From contig CABXTN010000003.1 in NCBI GenBank assembly GCA_902515185.1, forward strand, positions 1-64,000: 64,000 bases of DNA. Direction: 5' to 3'. Positions 1-8,840 of this stretch are shown here, piece after piece. Under the pieces are notes generated by a model. The model ran no database searches and was not told the origin of the DNA. It was given only the letters and a program-made list of their open reading frames with translations. A program made the translations under genes and the position numbers. This DNA is from an uncultured Pelagibacteraceae bacterium (GTDB taxonomy: Bacteria > Pseudomonadota > Alphaproteobacteria > Pelagibacterales > Pelagibacteraceae). Each line of letters starts with the position of its first letter. The first letter of the stretch is position 1.

Positions 1-275
1 CTTATTATTATATCGCCGAGATAAAATTTATTATTATCAACTACTTTATTAATAGGAAAAGCTAACACATCAGTTGGTTTATTTTTTTTTCTAAACTTAT
101 TATTTAATTCTTTAATTTTTTTATTATCAGATAACAATAAAGAAAAAATTATTTTTTTTTTTTTGAATTTATACTTTTCTGGAAAAAAATTTAAAATATT
201 ATTAAAAAAAATATTTGCCTCTTTAATCTTTTTTTTCCATTGAAAATTATCTATGACAACTTCAACCTTAATCAT
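1..275 (-). CDS. ybeY: YbeY endoribonuclease / rRNA maturation factor (3' end cut by window edge)
   Basis: Translating the minus strand from the ATG at 273-275 gives an open frame to the window edge, about 91 codons. It contains LNNKFRKKNKPTDVLAFP followed by LGDIIIS-type sequence, which is the conserved first half of YbeY. The C-terminal metal-binding H-x3-H-x5-H motif lies outside the window. YbeY is a zinc-dependent RNase involved in 16S rRNA 3' maturation and ribosome quality control. Its start overlaps the 3' end of phoH by 8 nt. The order fur-miaB-phoH-ybeY is conserved in Alphaproteobacteria, which supports the call. The ORF track does not list it because it is truncated. Confidence 0.88.
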   Translation of the reverse strand, partial: MIKVEVVIDNFQWKKKIKEANIFFNNILNFFPEKYKFKKKKIIFSLLLSDNKKIKELNNKFRKKNKPTDVLAFPINKVVDNNKFYLGDIII

Positions 276-1272
276 TATTGTTATGATCTGAATAAGCCTT
301 AACTATCTTTGAAACTAATGGATGCCTGACAACATCACTGTGATCAAAATCTACTACCGATATTTCTTTAAGGTGTTGCAAAAGCTTTTTTGATCTATTT
401 AATCCAGATAATGATTTGTTTGGCAAATCTATTTGAGATGGATCACCATTAATTACTATTTTTGAGTTTTCACCTATACGAGTTAGAAACATTTTAATTT
501 GCGTGTCAGTAGCATTTTGAGCTTCATCTAAAATTGCAAAAGAATTTTTTAAAGTCCTTCCTCTCATAAATGCTAGTGGTGCAATTTCAATATCACCAAC
601 TTCTATCTTCTTTTGTATTTTTTCAAAGTCTAATAAATCATAAAGAGAGTCATATAATGGTCTTAAATATGGATCTACTTTCTCGCGCATATCTCCAGGT
701 AAAAAACCAAGTCTCTCTCCAGCTTCTACTGCTGGTCTAGATAAAATTATTCTTTCGATTTTTTTTTCGAGAAGCATCGTTAAAGCAACTGCAACCGACA
801 AAAAAGTTTTTCCGGTTCCTGCAGGTCCAGCTGATATTATTATGTCACTATTTTTTAAAGCTGAAACATATTCTTTTTGTTTTTCCGATCTTGGTATAAC
901 AGATTTTTTTGGGGTTTTGATAATATATTCAATTTTTTTGTTTAAATTACTATTCTCATCAATCATAAATTTATTTACAGAAGAGATTATATCTTTTTTA
1001 TCAATTGATCCATTAATTATAAATTGATCACATAAAAACTGAATGGCATTTTTTATAATTTCGTTCTTTTTATTATCGCTTTTTATTATTATTGAATTTC
1101 CTCTAAAGTATAGATTTGTGTCTGTAAGATTTTCTAAATCTTTTAAGTTCTTATTAAACTCACCAACAACACCCATTAAAAGATCATTATCAGGAAAAAT
1201 AATACTTATAGAATTATTGTCAGAATAAACAAATTTAAGATCTGTATTTACTTTGTTTTGAATATTACTCAA
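268..1272 (-). CDS. phoH: PhoH-family ATPase (YbeZ/PhoL type)
   Basis: This is a 334-aa protein with a P-loop (GPAGTGKTFLSVAVA, about residue 150), a LDEAQNAT Walker B region and a VINGDPSQIDLP motif, which together define the PhoH/PhoL ATPase domain in the C-terminal two thirds. PhoH-like ATPases partner with YbeY in RNA metabolism, and ybeY overlaps it by 8 nt downstream. The first in-frame start is TTG at 1270-1272, 2 nt after the miaB stop. No upstream ATG is available without entering miaB, so a TTG start is likely. The family is certain; the exact biochemical role of PhoH is not well defined. Confidence 0.93.
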   Translation of the reverse strand: MSNIQNKVNTDLKFVYSDNNSISIIFPDNDLLMGVVGEFNKNLKDLENLTDTNLYFRGNSIIIKSDNKKNEIIKNAIQFLCDQFIINGSIDKKDIISSVNKFMIDENSNLNKKIEYIIKTPKKSVIPRSEKQKEYVSALKNSDIIISAGPAGTGKTFLSVAVALTMLLEKKIERIILSRPAVEAGERLGFLPGDMREKVDPYLRPLYDSLYDLLDFEKIQKKIEVGDIEIAPLAFMRGRTLKNSFAILDEAQNATDTQIKMFLTRIGENSKIVINGDPSQIDLPNKSLSGLNRSKKLLQHLKEISVVDFDHSDVVRHPLVSKIVKAYSDHNNND

Positions 1273-1274
1273 TT

Positions 1275-2612
1275 TTAAGCTGCCTCAATTTTATTTATAT
1301 CTATTTCACCAGATAAACTATTTTGATTACTGTTATTTATCTTAACTTTAACGACTTTTCCAATCAAATCTTGATGTCCATTTAATATTACAGATGTCAT
1401 ATATTCATTTCTTCCAAATAACTTTTCACCATCTTTCATTAAATTTTCAATTAAAACATTAGTATAATTGTTTTCAAAACTTTTATTTTTTAGTTTCTGA
1501 TTATGAAATAATTCTGCTTGGAGAATTTTTAATCTTTCTTTAGATATTTTTTCATCTATTTGCTCATAACTAGATGCGGTCGTTCCAGGTCGTGGGCTAA
1601 ATATAAATGAGTATGAATTAAAAAATTTAATATTTTTTACTAAGTTAAGTGTATCCTCAAAATCTTTTTCGGTTTCACCCGGGTATCCAATAATAAAATC
1701 ACTTGAAAATTCTATATCACTATTTATTTTTTTTAATTCATGGTAAATAGAAATATAATCTTCAACCTTGTGTTTTCTATTCATCAGTCTTAAAATTTTA
1801 TTAGAACCTGATTGAATAGGTAAATGAATAAAAGGCATTAATTTTTTCGAATTAGCATAACATTCTATCAAATCACTGCTCATATCTCTTGGATGTGAAG
1901 TTATATATCTTATCCTTTTAAGTCCGTAGATATTTTCTAAACACATAATTAAATCTGATAATTTATATTGTCTTCCATTTTCATTACTACAATATGCATT
2001 TACATTTTGGCCTAATAAAATTATTTCTCTAGAGCCTTTCTCTACTAATTCTTTAGCCTCATTAATAACTTGATTAAATGGTCTTGAATACTCTGGACCT
2101 CTTGTATATGGAACTACGCAAAAATGACAAAATTTATCACAACCTTCTTGAATTGTGAGAAAAGAGGAAATCTTACTTGAATCATTTTTAATTTTTCTTA
2201 AATATTCAAATTTGGATTCCGATTCAAAATCAGTAATTTCAAATCTTGACTTATTTTTTTCAAAATTTTGAATTGTATTATTTAGTTTATGATACGATTG
2301 AGGCCCAATAATAAAATCGATATACGGTTCTCTTTTTAACATTTCTGTATTTTCGGCTTGCGCTACACATCCGGCAATTATTACAAGTGGTTTTTTTTTG
2401 CCCTCAAAATTTTGTTTAACACGACCTATCTCGTGATAAACTTTTTCCTTCGCTCTATCTCTAATATGACAAGTATTTAAAATGAAACAATCACTTTCAT
2501 CTAAAGATTTGCTCCTTATAAAACCTATTTTTTTAATTGTATCAAGTATACGATTTGAATCGTATTCGTTCATTTGACAACCAAAAGTTTTAATAAATAC
2601 TTTTTTTGCCAT
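1275..2612 (-). CDS. miaB: tRNA (N6-isopentenyladenosine-37 C2) methylthiotransferase MiaB
   Basis: Radical-SAM methylthiotransferase that converts i6A37 to ms2i6A37 in tRNAs reading UNN codons. The N-terminal domain carries the three auxiliary-cluster cysteines (TFGCQMNEYDS, NTCHIRDRAKEK, AGCVAQ). The SAM-cluster motif GCDKFCHFC is near residue 160 and a TRAM-like domain ends the protein. The ORF track begins at a TTG (2615), but the next codon is an ATG (2610-2612) forming a TGATG overlap with the fur stop. I chose this ATG, which gives 445 aa, the usual family length. It is co-directional with fur, phoH and ybeY. Confidence 0.96.
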   Translation of the reverse strand: MAKKVFIKTFGCQMNEYDSNRILDTIKKIGFIRSKSLDESDCFILNTCHIRDRAKEKVYHEIGRVKQNFEGKKKPLVIIAGCVAQAENTEMLKREPYIDFIIGPQSYHKLNNTIQNFEKNKSRFEITDFESESKFEYLRKIKNDSSKISSFLTIQEGCDKFCHFCVVPYTRGPEYSRPFNQVINEAKELVEKGSREIILLGQNVNAYCSNENGRQYKLSDLIMCLENIYGLKRIRYITSHPRDMSSDLIECYANSKKLMPFIHLPIQSGSNKILRLMNRKHKVEDYISIYHELKKINSDIEFSSDFIIGYPGETEKDFEDTLNLVKNIKFFNSYSFIFSPRPGTTASSYEQIDEKISKERLKILQAELFHNQKLKNKSFENNYTNVLIENLMKDGEKLFGRNEYMTSVILNGHQDLIGKVVKVKINNSNQNSLSGEIDINKIEAA

Positions 2613-3043
2613 CAATTATTTTTTTTCTTAACTCCATAAAGTTCTAACTTATGATCGACCAATTCATAACCGTATTTTTCAGCAACTTTTTTCTGAAGTT
2701 CTTCAATATCGTTGTCTACAAATTCTATTATTTCCCCCGTTTTAACATCAATTAGATGGTCATGGTGACTTTCTCGCATTTCTTCATATCTAGCCTTTCC
2801 ACCTCTAAAATCATGTTTAGTCAAAATACCAGCCTCCTCAAATAATTTTACAGTTCTATAAACTGTTGCAATACTAATTTTTGGATCAATTTTAGATACT
2901 CTGTTGTAAAGTTCATCAACATCAGGATGGTCTGACTCTCCGTAGGTATCTTTTGACTCTGAAATTACTCTAGCAATTATTTTTCTTTGCTCTGTGAGTT
3001 TAACACCTTTTTTTAAACATTTTTTTTCTATTGTTTCTGACAT
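2612..3043 (-). CDS. fur: Fur-family metalloregulator (Fur/Mur/Irr type)
   Basis: A 143-aa protein with the Fur winged-helix DNA-binding domain (residues about 10-85, ISIATVYRTVKLFEEAGI) and a dimerisation/metal domain containing ESHHDHLIDVKTGEIIEF. The HHDHLIDV-TG-IIEF signature is typical of alphaproteobacterial Fur/Mur. There is no C-terminal CxxC structural-zinc motif of the E. coli Fur kind. Whether it senses iron, manganese or haem cannot be read from sequence. It sits upstream of miaB with a 1-nt overlap, in the conserved tsaB-(rimI)-fur-miaB block, although rimI is absent here. Confidence 0.93.
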   Translation of the reverse strand: MSETIEKKCLKKGVKLTEQRKIIARVISESKDTYGESDHPDVDELYNRVSKIDPKISIATVYRTVKLFEEAGILTKHDFRGGKARYEEMRESHHDHLIDVKTGEIIEFVDNDIEELQKKVAEKYGYELVDHKLELYGVKKKNN

Positions 3044-3057
3044 AATATAATTTAACT

Positions 3058-3447
3058 CTAATAAATAGGATTAATCAAATTTTTTTTAATTTTATATTTT
3101 TTACATAAATTTGGCAACTCTTTCCAATTGCTTAATTTATTTTCATTTTCTTTTGAGAAATCTGAAAAACTAAAACAAAAATAGTCGATATTTTTTGCTA
3201 AATGAATACCTTTAACAATAGAAAGGGCATTTCGAATGCCCGCAAAACTACCAGGGCCTCGATTTACATAAATTTCATCAATTTCATTTAAAGATATTTT
3301 ATTTTTCCTTAAAAAATTATTGATTAAAATTATAATTTTATCAAAATTACTTTTACTATTTACAGCACTACTAGTATAAATATTTTTATCTTTTATTATG
3401 GCTAAAAAAAAAATTTTTCCTGTCAAATCAATTATAAGTTTTTTCAT
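3058..3447 (-). CDS. tsaB: TsaB-like tRNA threonylcarbamoyladenosine factor, short form
   Basis: The protein has only 129 aa. It keeps the N-terminal ASKHA subdomain of TsaB: a beta-hairpin start (MKKLIIDLTGKIFFLAI) and the diagnostic GPGSFAGIRNALSIVKGI segment, written here as NRGPGSFAGIRNAL. Usual TsaB proteins are about 200-230 aa with a second subdomain, which is missing. TsaB scaffolds TsaD in t6A37 synthesis. Only 14 nt separate its stop from fur, so no decayed remainder can fit. It may be a naturally minimised TsaB, since the N-terminal half makes the TsaD contacts in known structures, or a decaying gene. The normally adjacent rimI is absent. Its 5' end overlaps the divergent deacetylase ORF. 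Confidence 0.75.
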   Translation of the reverse strand: MKKLIIDLTGKIFFLAIIKDKNIYTSSAVNSKSNFDKIIILINNFLRKNKISLNEIDEIYVNRGPGSFAGIRNALSIVKGIHLAKNIDYFCFSFSDFSKENENKLSNWKELPNLCKKYKIKKNLINPIY

Positions 3448-4447
3448 GTTTTTTTTAATTCTTGATAATTCTATTGCAGAGGAAAATAATAGTAAATATT
3501 ATTCTACTGAATCTGGAACACTTTCCTTAATGTATCATAGATTTAATGAAGACAAATATCCTTCTACGAACATAAAAATGGATATTTTTGAGAAACAAAT
3601 TCAAATTATAAAACAAAAAAATTATCAATTTGAAAGCCCCGAAATTTTTCAAAAAAATTTTTATACTCCAAAAAATGAAAAAAAAATTTTAATAACTATA
3701 GATGATGCTTTCTCATCCTTTTATGAACATGCATGGCCTTTTTTAAAAAAAAATAAAATACCTTTTATCTTGTTTGTTTCTACTGAACCCGTAGGTAAAA
3801 ATGGCTATATGACATGGGAACAAATAAGAGAAATTGAAAAAGAAGAATTTGCTTTTATAGGAAACCATTCACATTCTCATGAATATTTATTAAATTTAAG
3901 TTTTAAAGAATTTAAAGAAGATATTAATAGATCGATTGATATATTCAGTAAACAATTAGGTTATAATCCAATTTTTTATTCACATCCATTCGGTGAATAT
4001 AGTTTAAATCAAATCAATTTTTTAAAAAAAAAATTTGAGTTCGCGTTTGGTCAACATTCAGGTGTAATTGATATTAATAAAGATAAATATCAATTACCAA
4101 GATTTCCAATAAACGAAAAATATGGAGATTTAGACAGATTTAAATTTGTTGTTGATTTACTACCTCTTCAATTCAAAAAAATAACGCCAATTGATATGTA
4201 TTTAACAGATAATAATCCACCAGAGCTCACAATTGAATTTTTTGAAGATCAAAAAAATATAGAAAGTATAAATTGTTTTTCTGATGAAGGGAACAGGTGG
4301 GATAAATCAGAAATAATTTTATCTGATAAAAAAATTATTATTAAATTCAGAGATAAATTTTTGTTTAGAAGAGGTAGAGTTAATTGTTCCTTAAATGATA
4401 ATGGTTGGCATTGGTTTGGAATTCAATTCTCAGTAAAAAATAGTTAA
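3398..4447 (+). CDS. Secreted polysaccharide deacetylase (NodB/CE4-like)
   Basis: The 349-aa ORF starts with a classical signal peptide (MAKKKIFPVK, a hydrophobic stretch, then cleavage after DNSIA). The NodB fold follows: LMYHRF, motif 1 ITIDDAF (the metal Asp pair is kept but TFDDG is altered), motif 2 GNHSHSHEYL and motif 3 SHPFGEYS. A C-terminal region of about 100 residues is unassigned. It probably removes acetyl groups from a cell-envelope or exported polysaccharide. Starting at 3398 overlaps divergent tsaB by 50 nt. The next ATG (3446) would shorten the overlap to 2 nt but would remove the charged n-region of the signal peptide, so 3398 is preferred. It ends with a 4-nt convergent overlap with the bax-like gene. 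Confidence 0.8.
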   Translation: MAKKKIFPVKSIISFFMFFLILDNSIAEENNSKYYSTESGTLSLMYHRFNEDKYPSTNIKMDIFEKQIQIIKQKNYQFESPEIFQKNFYTPKNEKKILITIDDAFSSFYEHAWPFLKKNKIPFILFVSTEPVGKNGYMTWEQIREIEKEEFAFIGNHSHSHEYLLNLSFKEFKEDINRSIDIFSKQLGYNPIFYSHPFGEYSLNQINFLKKKFEFAFGQHSGVIDINKDKYQLPRFPINEKYGDLDRFKFVVDLLPLQFKKITPIDMYLTDNNPPELTIEFFEDQKNIESINCFSDEGNRWDKSEIILSDKKIIIKFRDKFLFRRGRVNCSLNDNGWHWFGIQFSVKNS

Positions 4448-5661
4448 ATTAAATTTTTCAACTGTATACTTGTAGGTAGCAATTTGACTTTATCAAAATC
4501 CGTTAAAGAGTTTTGATTAATTATTTTTTTTATAATTTCAGTATAGCTTTTTCCAGTTGCTGCGTACTTATCCAAATAATCTGCAAGCTTTAAACTGTCT
4601 AAATCTTTGTTTCTATCTCGCATGATTGCCCTATTTAGTCTAAATTCTCTGTAACTATTATGTGTATTAAGATTTCTTTGATAAGCTCTAACTGAAGCTT
4701 TCAGAATTTTAAACTTCATTACTTTATGATTGCCATCATCTGAGTCAGCACCAGCTGGCTTGATTCCTTCTCCAGTAAACGTCCATTGACCAAATAATGC
4801 ATTTCCTTCGATTGCAAACCTCGAGGTTCCCCATCCAGTTTCTTTTGCAGCTTGAGCCAATGCTAATGATACTGGTATTTCGTCCATTCGAATCTTTAAG
4901 GTTGATAAATCTTTTTTAACAACTCCATATTGTTTAAATTTTGAATTTAACCAATTTATTTCAGATCTAGTGTTATTATTTTTGTTTAATATTGTAAATA
5001 ACTTAATTCTATCCAATTTAATTCTATCATTTTCTTCTAAAATTAAAGGTAATATTATTTCTATAAATAATTTTTTTTTCTCCTGAGTGCTTTGAATTTT
5101 TTTCATTTCACCAGGTAAAACTGAAAGTTTTACTGGTTTTACTACTTTAGTTTTTCTAATTTCATCTAAATCATAATTTGTGTCTTTAAATAATTCTTTT
5201 ACAGTGGAGGCGCTTAATCTTACAGTGTCCGTTGGCATTTCTTCAAAAGAAAATATATCCTCAAATAAATCTTTTGTATTCAATGCACTATCTACGTCCT
5301 CGCTAATTGACTTGCCATCTAGTACTTTTTGAAAATCAATACTAGAATTATTGTCTATTGTAAGTTTACTTAAATTAATATCTTCTTTAATATCGACCGA
5401 TAAGGGTATTAGAAAGGATGCAAAAACCAAAATAAAGCTACAAAAGATTGTGTAATAAAAACTTTTTAATTCATTAAAATTAAAGAAATTACTTTTTTTT
5501 TTAAGAACAAACCCTTTTTGGTTAATAATCTTTTTAATTATTTTTAAGTTAATTTTAGGTTCACTAAATTTAAATAAATTTTTTCTTTTTTTTAAAATAA
5601 AACCTTTTTCAGCTAGTATTTGTTTAATTTCTTTAAAATTTATTTTTGATTTTTTAAACAT
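4444..5661 (-). CDS. Bax-like glucosaminidase-domain protein with N-terminal membrane anchor and tandem repeat
   Basis: The C-terminal half (about residues 255-390) matches the Bax/FlgJ-type glucosaminidase domain: PVSLALAQAAKETGWGTSRF with its catalytic Glu, then GNALFGQWTF and a YAATGKSYTE end. It would cleave peptidoglycan glycan strands in the periplasm. A single membrane segment lies at about 68-90. Before it, on the cytoplasmic side, is an unusual tandem repeat of about 29 residues (KIN-K-IK-I---KGF-LKK--N-F-F-E) at residues 6-34 and 36-64. It is 405 aa long and abuts nfuA with no spacing. Confidence 0.82.
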   Translation of the reverse strand: MFKKSKINFKEIKQILAEKGFILKKRKNLFKFSEPKINLKIIKKIINQKGFVLKKKSNFFNFNELKSFYYTIFCSFILVFASFLIPLSVDIKEDINLSKLTIDNNSSIDFQKVLDGKSISEDVDSALNTKDLFEDIFSFEEMPTDTVRLSASTVKELFKDTNYDLDEIRKTKVVKPVKLSVLPGEMKKIQSTQEKKKLFIEIILPLILEENDRIKLDRIKLFTILNKNNNTRSEINWLNSKFKQYGVVKKDLSTLKIRMDEIPVSLALAQAAKETGWGTSRFAIEGNALFGQWTFTGEGIKPAGADSDDGNHKVMKFKILKASVRAYQRNLNTHNSYREFRLNRAIMRDRNKDLDSLKLADYLDKYAATGKSYTEIIKKIINQNSLTDFDKVKLLPTSIQLKNLI

Positions 5662-6210
5662 TTAATTTGAAATCGCTATGACTTCTTTAACATCTGGAAT
5701 ATAATGCGTCAAAAGGTTTTGAACTCCCTGTTTTAGGGTAATTACCGAACTTGGGCATCCAGAGCAACTCCCTCGTAATTGTACTTTAACAATACCATTG
5801 GTAAATTCTATAAATTTTATGTCGCCTCCATCTCTTGCTACTGCTGGTTTTATTTTAGTTTCTAAAATTTTAATTATTTGTTTTTCTACTTCTTCATAGT
5901 CTCTTTTTTCCTGTTTTGAAGGTTTTGTTTTAAGGATTATATCATTTCCCTCAGAGTAATACTCATTTAAAAAAGCTAAAATAATATGTTTAATATCTTC
6001 CCAGCTAACACTTTCGTTCTTGTTTACTGTTAAAAAATTCTCATCTAAAAATAAACTTTCTACACCGTCTACTGTTAAAATATTTTTTAGTAAATCATTG
6101 TTAGTATCTTCCTTTTTAAAAATTTCAAAGGGTCCAATAATAGATACCGTTTTACCTGGTAAAAATTTAAGTGAATTAGGGTTCGGTGTTTCTTGTGTTT
6201 GTATGTACAT
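5662..6210 (-). CDS. nfuA: NfuA/NifU-type Fe-S cluster carrier protein
   Basis: A 182-aa protein with an N-terminal Nfu_N domain (MYIQTQETPNPNSLKFLPG) and a C-terminal NifU domain whose CxxC (RGSCSGCPSSVITLKQG) binds an Fe-S cluster through a dimer. It delivers 4Fe-4S clusters to target apoproteins. Downstream partners in this window that need such clusters include MiaB and Nth. It lies between trpS (44 nt upstream) and the bax-like gene (0 nt downstream). The murJ-trpS-nfuA order is common in Alphaproteobacteria. Confidence 0.95.
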   Translation of the reverse strand: MYIQTQETPNPNSLKFLPGKTVSIIGPFEIFKKEDTNNDLLKNILTVDGVESLFLDENFLTVNKNESVSWEDIKHIILAFLNEYYSEGNDIILKTKPSKQEKRDYEEVEKQIIKILETKIKPAVARDGGDIKFIEFTNGIVKVQLRGSCSGCPSSVITLKQGVQNLLTHYIPDVKEVIAISN

Positions 6211-6254
6211 ACAATTTATATAAACACTTTTAATTAATTTTAAATACTTAAAGT

Positions 6255-7256
6255 TTAGAAACCTACAATTTTTTTCAGTTCTTTAACTTTGTTTTTGGCA
6301 ATTTTCTCAGCTTTTTCAGCTCCAGACCTAAGAACATTATCAATAAATTCTGGATCTTTATCAAGTTTTCTAATCTCACTAGATATTGGAGAAATTTTAC
6401 CCACAATAACTTCGGCTAATTTATTTTTAAAAACTGAAAAATTTTTATTTGAAAAATCGTTTATTGTATTTTTTAAACTTTGATTTGATAAACTTGAATA
6501 AATACCAAAAAGATTTTCTATTTCTGGTCTTTTTTTTAAATGCTCTTCATCTGATGGCATTGGGTCTGTGTCAGTTTTAGCTTTTTTAATTTTATTTACA
6601 ATAATATCTTTTTCGTCTCTCATATTAATTCTACTAAAATCAGATGGATCTGATTTACTCATTTTTTTTTTACCATCTTTCAAACTCATTATTCTTGAAA
6701 AATTTTTTTGAATAAGAGGTTCGGGAACTTTTAAAAAATTATTTGACCTAAAATCTAAATTAAATTTTTGCGCTATGTCTCTAGATAGCTCAAGATGCTG
6801 TTTTTGATCTTCCCCAACTGGTACATGGGTAGCATCATACAACAATATATCTGCAGCCATTAATACAGGATAAATATAGAGACCTACGCTAGCTTTTTCT
6901 TTATCCTTACCTGCTTTTTCTTTAAATTGTGTCATTCTATTTAACCAACCCATTCTAGCGACACATCCCAAAATCCAAGATCCTTCACAGTGCGCCGGTA
7001 CTAAGGACTGATTAAAAATTATACTTTTTTCTGAATTTATTCCGCTAGCTAAAAAAGTTGCCGTTGTTTCTCGAATATTTTTTTTTAATTCATGAGGATC
7101 TTGTTTGACTGTTATAGCGTGCAAATCAACAACACAAAAAATACATTCATTTTCTTTTTGATTTTGTAAATCAACAAAATTTTTAATTGCACCTATATAG
7201 TTTCCTAAATGCAAATTGCCTGTTGGCTGAACTCCTGAAAAAATTTTTTTACTCAT
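6255..7256 (-). CDS. trpS: Tryptophanyl-tRNA synthetase
   Basis: A 333-aa class I aminoacyl-tRNA synthetase. The N-terminal [19 protein letters not shown] contains the HIGH-like motif (HLGN). [15 protein letters not shown] and the KMSKS loop ([15 protein letters not shown], about residue 197) are characteristic of TrpRS. It attaches tryptophan to tRNA-Trp. The start ATG lies 4 nt downstream of the murJ stop, so the two are probably co-transcribed. Confidence 0.97.
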   Translation of the reverse strand: MSKKIFSGVQPTGNLHLGNYIGAIKNFVDLQNQKENECIFCVVDLHAITVKQDPHELKKNIRETTATFLASGINSEKSIIFNQSLVPAHCEGSWILGCVARMGWLNRMTQFKEKAGKDKEKASVGLYIYPVLMAADILLYDATHVPVGEDQKQHLELSRDIAQKFNLDFRSNNFLKVPEPLIQKNFSRIMSLKDGKKKMSKSDPSDFSRINMRDEKDIIVNKIKKAKTDTDPMPSDEEHLKKRPEIENLFGIYSSLSNQSLKNTINDFSNKNFSVFKNKLAEVIVGKISPISSEIRKLDKDPEFIDNVLRSGAEKAEKIAKNKVKELKKIVGF

Positions 7257-7260
7257 TAAT

Positions 7261-8790
7261 TTAGTACTTTAATTTAATATCTGATATTTTAAAAGCTTTA
7301 GTAATTATTGATAATAATGCATAAAATATAAATGTTAAGATTACCAAGATAACCATACAAATTAATTTATAATTACTCTCAAATTCTAAATATTCATGAA
7401 AAAAATTAATTAAAAAGTAGAAAAAAAAAGATGAAATTAACGAGGTTAATAAAATTTTAACAAATGAATAAAAAAAGTTATTTTCAAATTTAAAAAAATT
7501 TTTATTCGTTAAATAAATAAGTAACAATAAAGTGTTAAACCAAGAGGATATAGATGTGGCTATAGGTATTATTATAAAACCTACTGTTTGAAAAAACGAT
7601 AAGCTAATTACGATATTTAATACTACAGAATATAGAGAAAAATAAAATGGGATTTTTGTATTTTGTCTTGCAAAGATAAAACTAGAAAAAACTTTAATAA
7701 ATGCAAAAGCTGGTAAACCTAGAGCAAAATAAAATAGAGCATTTGCTGAATTCTCTACACTCAGTTTGTCAAAGGACCCATAACCAAACAAAGATGATAC
7801 AATTTCACTAGCACCGACAGCAAGAGCAAAAGTAGCTGGAAGACTAAGCAATAAACTGAATTCCAAAGACTTATTTTGTAAAAAATCTATTTTCTTATTT
7901 TTTTTCTCTTTGATATATTTACTTAAGTTTGGGAGTAATACTGTACCGATTGCTATGCCAGCAATTGCTAAATTAATTTGATAAATTCTGTCAGCATAAT
8001 AAAGATAAGAAACAGCGCTTGTCTGGAATGATGCAATAATTGTTCCAACCAAAATATTTATTTGGGTTACTCCTGAGGAGAAAATACTTGGTAATAATTT
8101 TTTGAAAAAAAGCTTTACTTTTGAGCCTGTATTAAATTCAAATAAAAAAGTTAATTTAAAATATTTTTTTGTAAAAAAAAATAATATTATTAGTTGTAAT
8201 AAGCCAGATACAGTCACAGCATAGGATAAATAGATAACCAGCTGATCATCTAGATAACGACCGAAAAGTAAAAGTAAAATTAAAAGTAAATTTAAAATTA
8301 TTGGCGCTGCTGCGGGAATGGCAAATTTATTATGTGAGTTTAGTATTGCCCCAAAAAATGATGACAAGCTAACGAATAATAAAAAGGGGAAAGTTATTCT
8401 AGTAAGATTTATTGTCAATTCTAATTTTTCTGAATTTTCTGAAAAACCTGGGGCTATCAATAATACAAACCATGGCATTAAAATTTGAATTACTAACACA
8501 ATGCCTAAAAGCCAAATAAGTAATAGATTTAATACATCGTTTGCAAACTTTTGACTTTTTTTTTTCCCATTTATTAACTCAGATGAATAAATTGGCACAA
8601 AAGCAGCATTAAAAGTACCTTCTGAAAATAACCTTCTAAATGTATTTGGAATTCTAAACGCAACAAAAAAAGCATCTGCAACAGGACCTGACCCTAAATA
8701 TATTGCTATTAATAAATCTCTAATATATCCAAAAACTCTACTAATTAGAGTGAAGAAGCTAAATGTGCTGGTTGACTTAATTAGATTCAT
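7261..8790 (-). CDS. murJ: Lipid II flippase MurJ (MviN)
   Basis: A 509-aa polytopic membrane protein of the MATE/MOP superfamily with about 14 hydrophobic segments. The N-terminus ([22 protein letters not shown]) and the [24 protein letters not shown] motif are diagnostic of MurJ. It flips lipid II across the inner membrane for peptidoglycan synthesis. In many Alphaproteobacteria murJ follows mutS-glnD. Here it lies beside maeB, 50 bp away and divergent, with neither of those genes in between. Confidence 0.96.
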   Translation of the reverse strand: MNLIKSTSTFSFFTLISRVFGYIRDLLIAIYLGSGPVADAFFVAFRIPNTFRRLFSEGTFNAAFVPIYSSELINGKKKSQKFANDVLNLLLIWLLGIVLVIQILMPWFVLLIAPGFSENSEKLELTINLTRITFPFLLFVSLSSFFGAILNSHNKFAIPAAAPIILNLLLILLLLFGRYLDDQLVIYLSYAVTVSGLLQLIILFFFTKKYFKLTFLFEFNTGSKVKLFFKKLLPSIFSSGVTQINILVGTIIASFQTSAVSYLYYADRIYQINLAIAGIAIGTVLLPNLSKYIKEKKNKKIDFLQNKSLEFSLLLSLPATFALAVGASEIVSSLFGYGSFDKLSVENSANALFYFALGLPAFAFIKVFSSFIFARQNTKIPFYFSLYSVVLNIVISLSFFQTVGFIIIPIATSISSWFNTLLLLIYLTNKNFFKFENNFFYSFVKILLTSLISSFFFYFLINFFHEYLEFESNYKLICMVILVILTFIFYALLSIITKAFKISDIKLKY

Positions 8791-8840
8791 AAATCATATT
8801 AGTCTTAATTTAGGCCTATTTGTATATTTAATTAAAAAAA

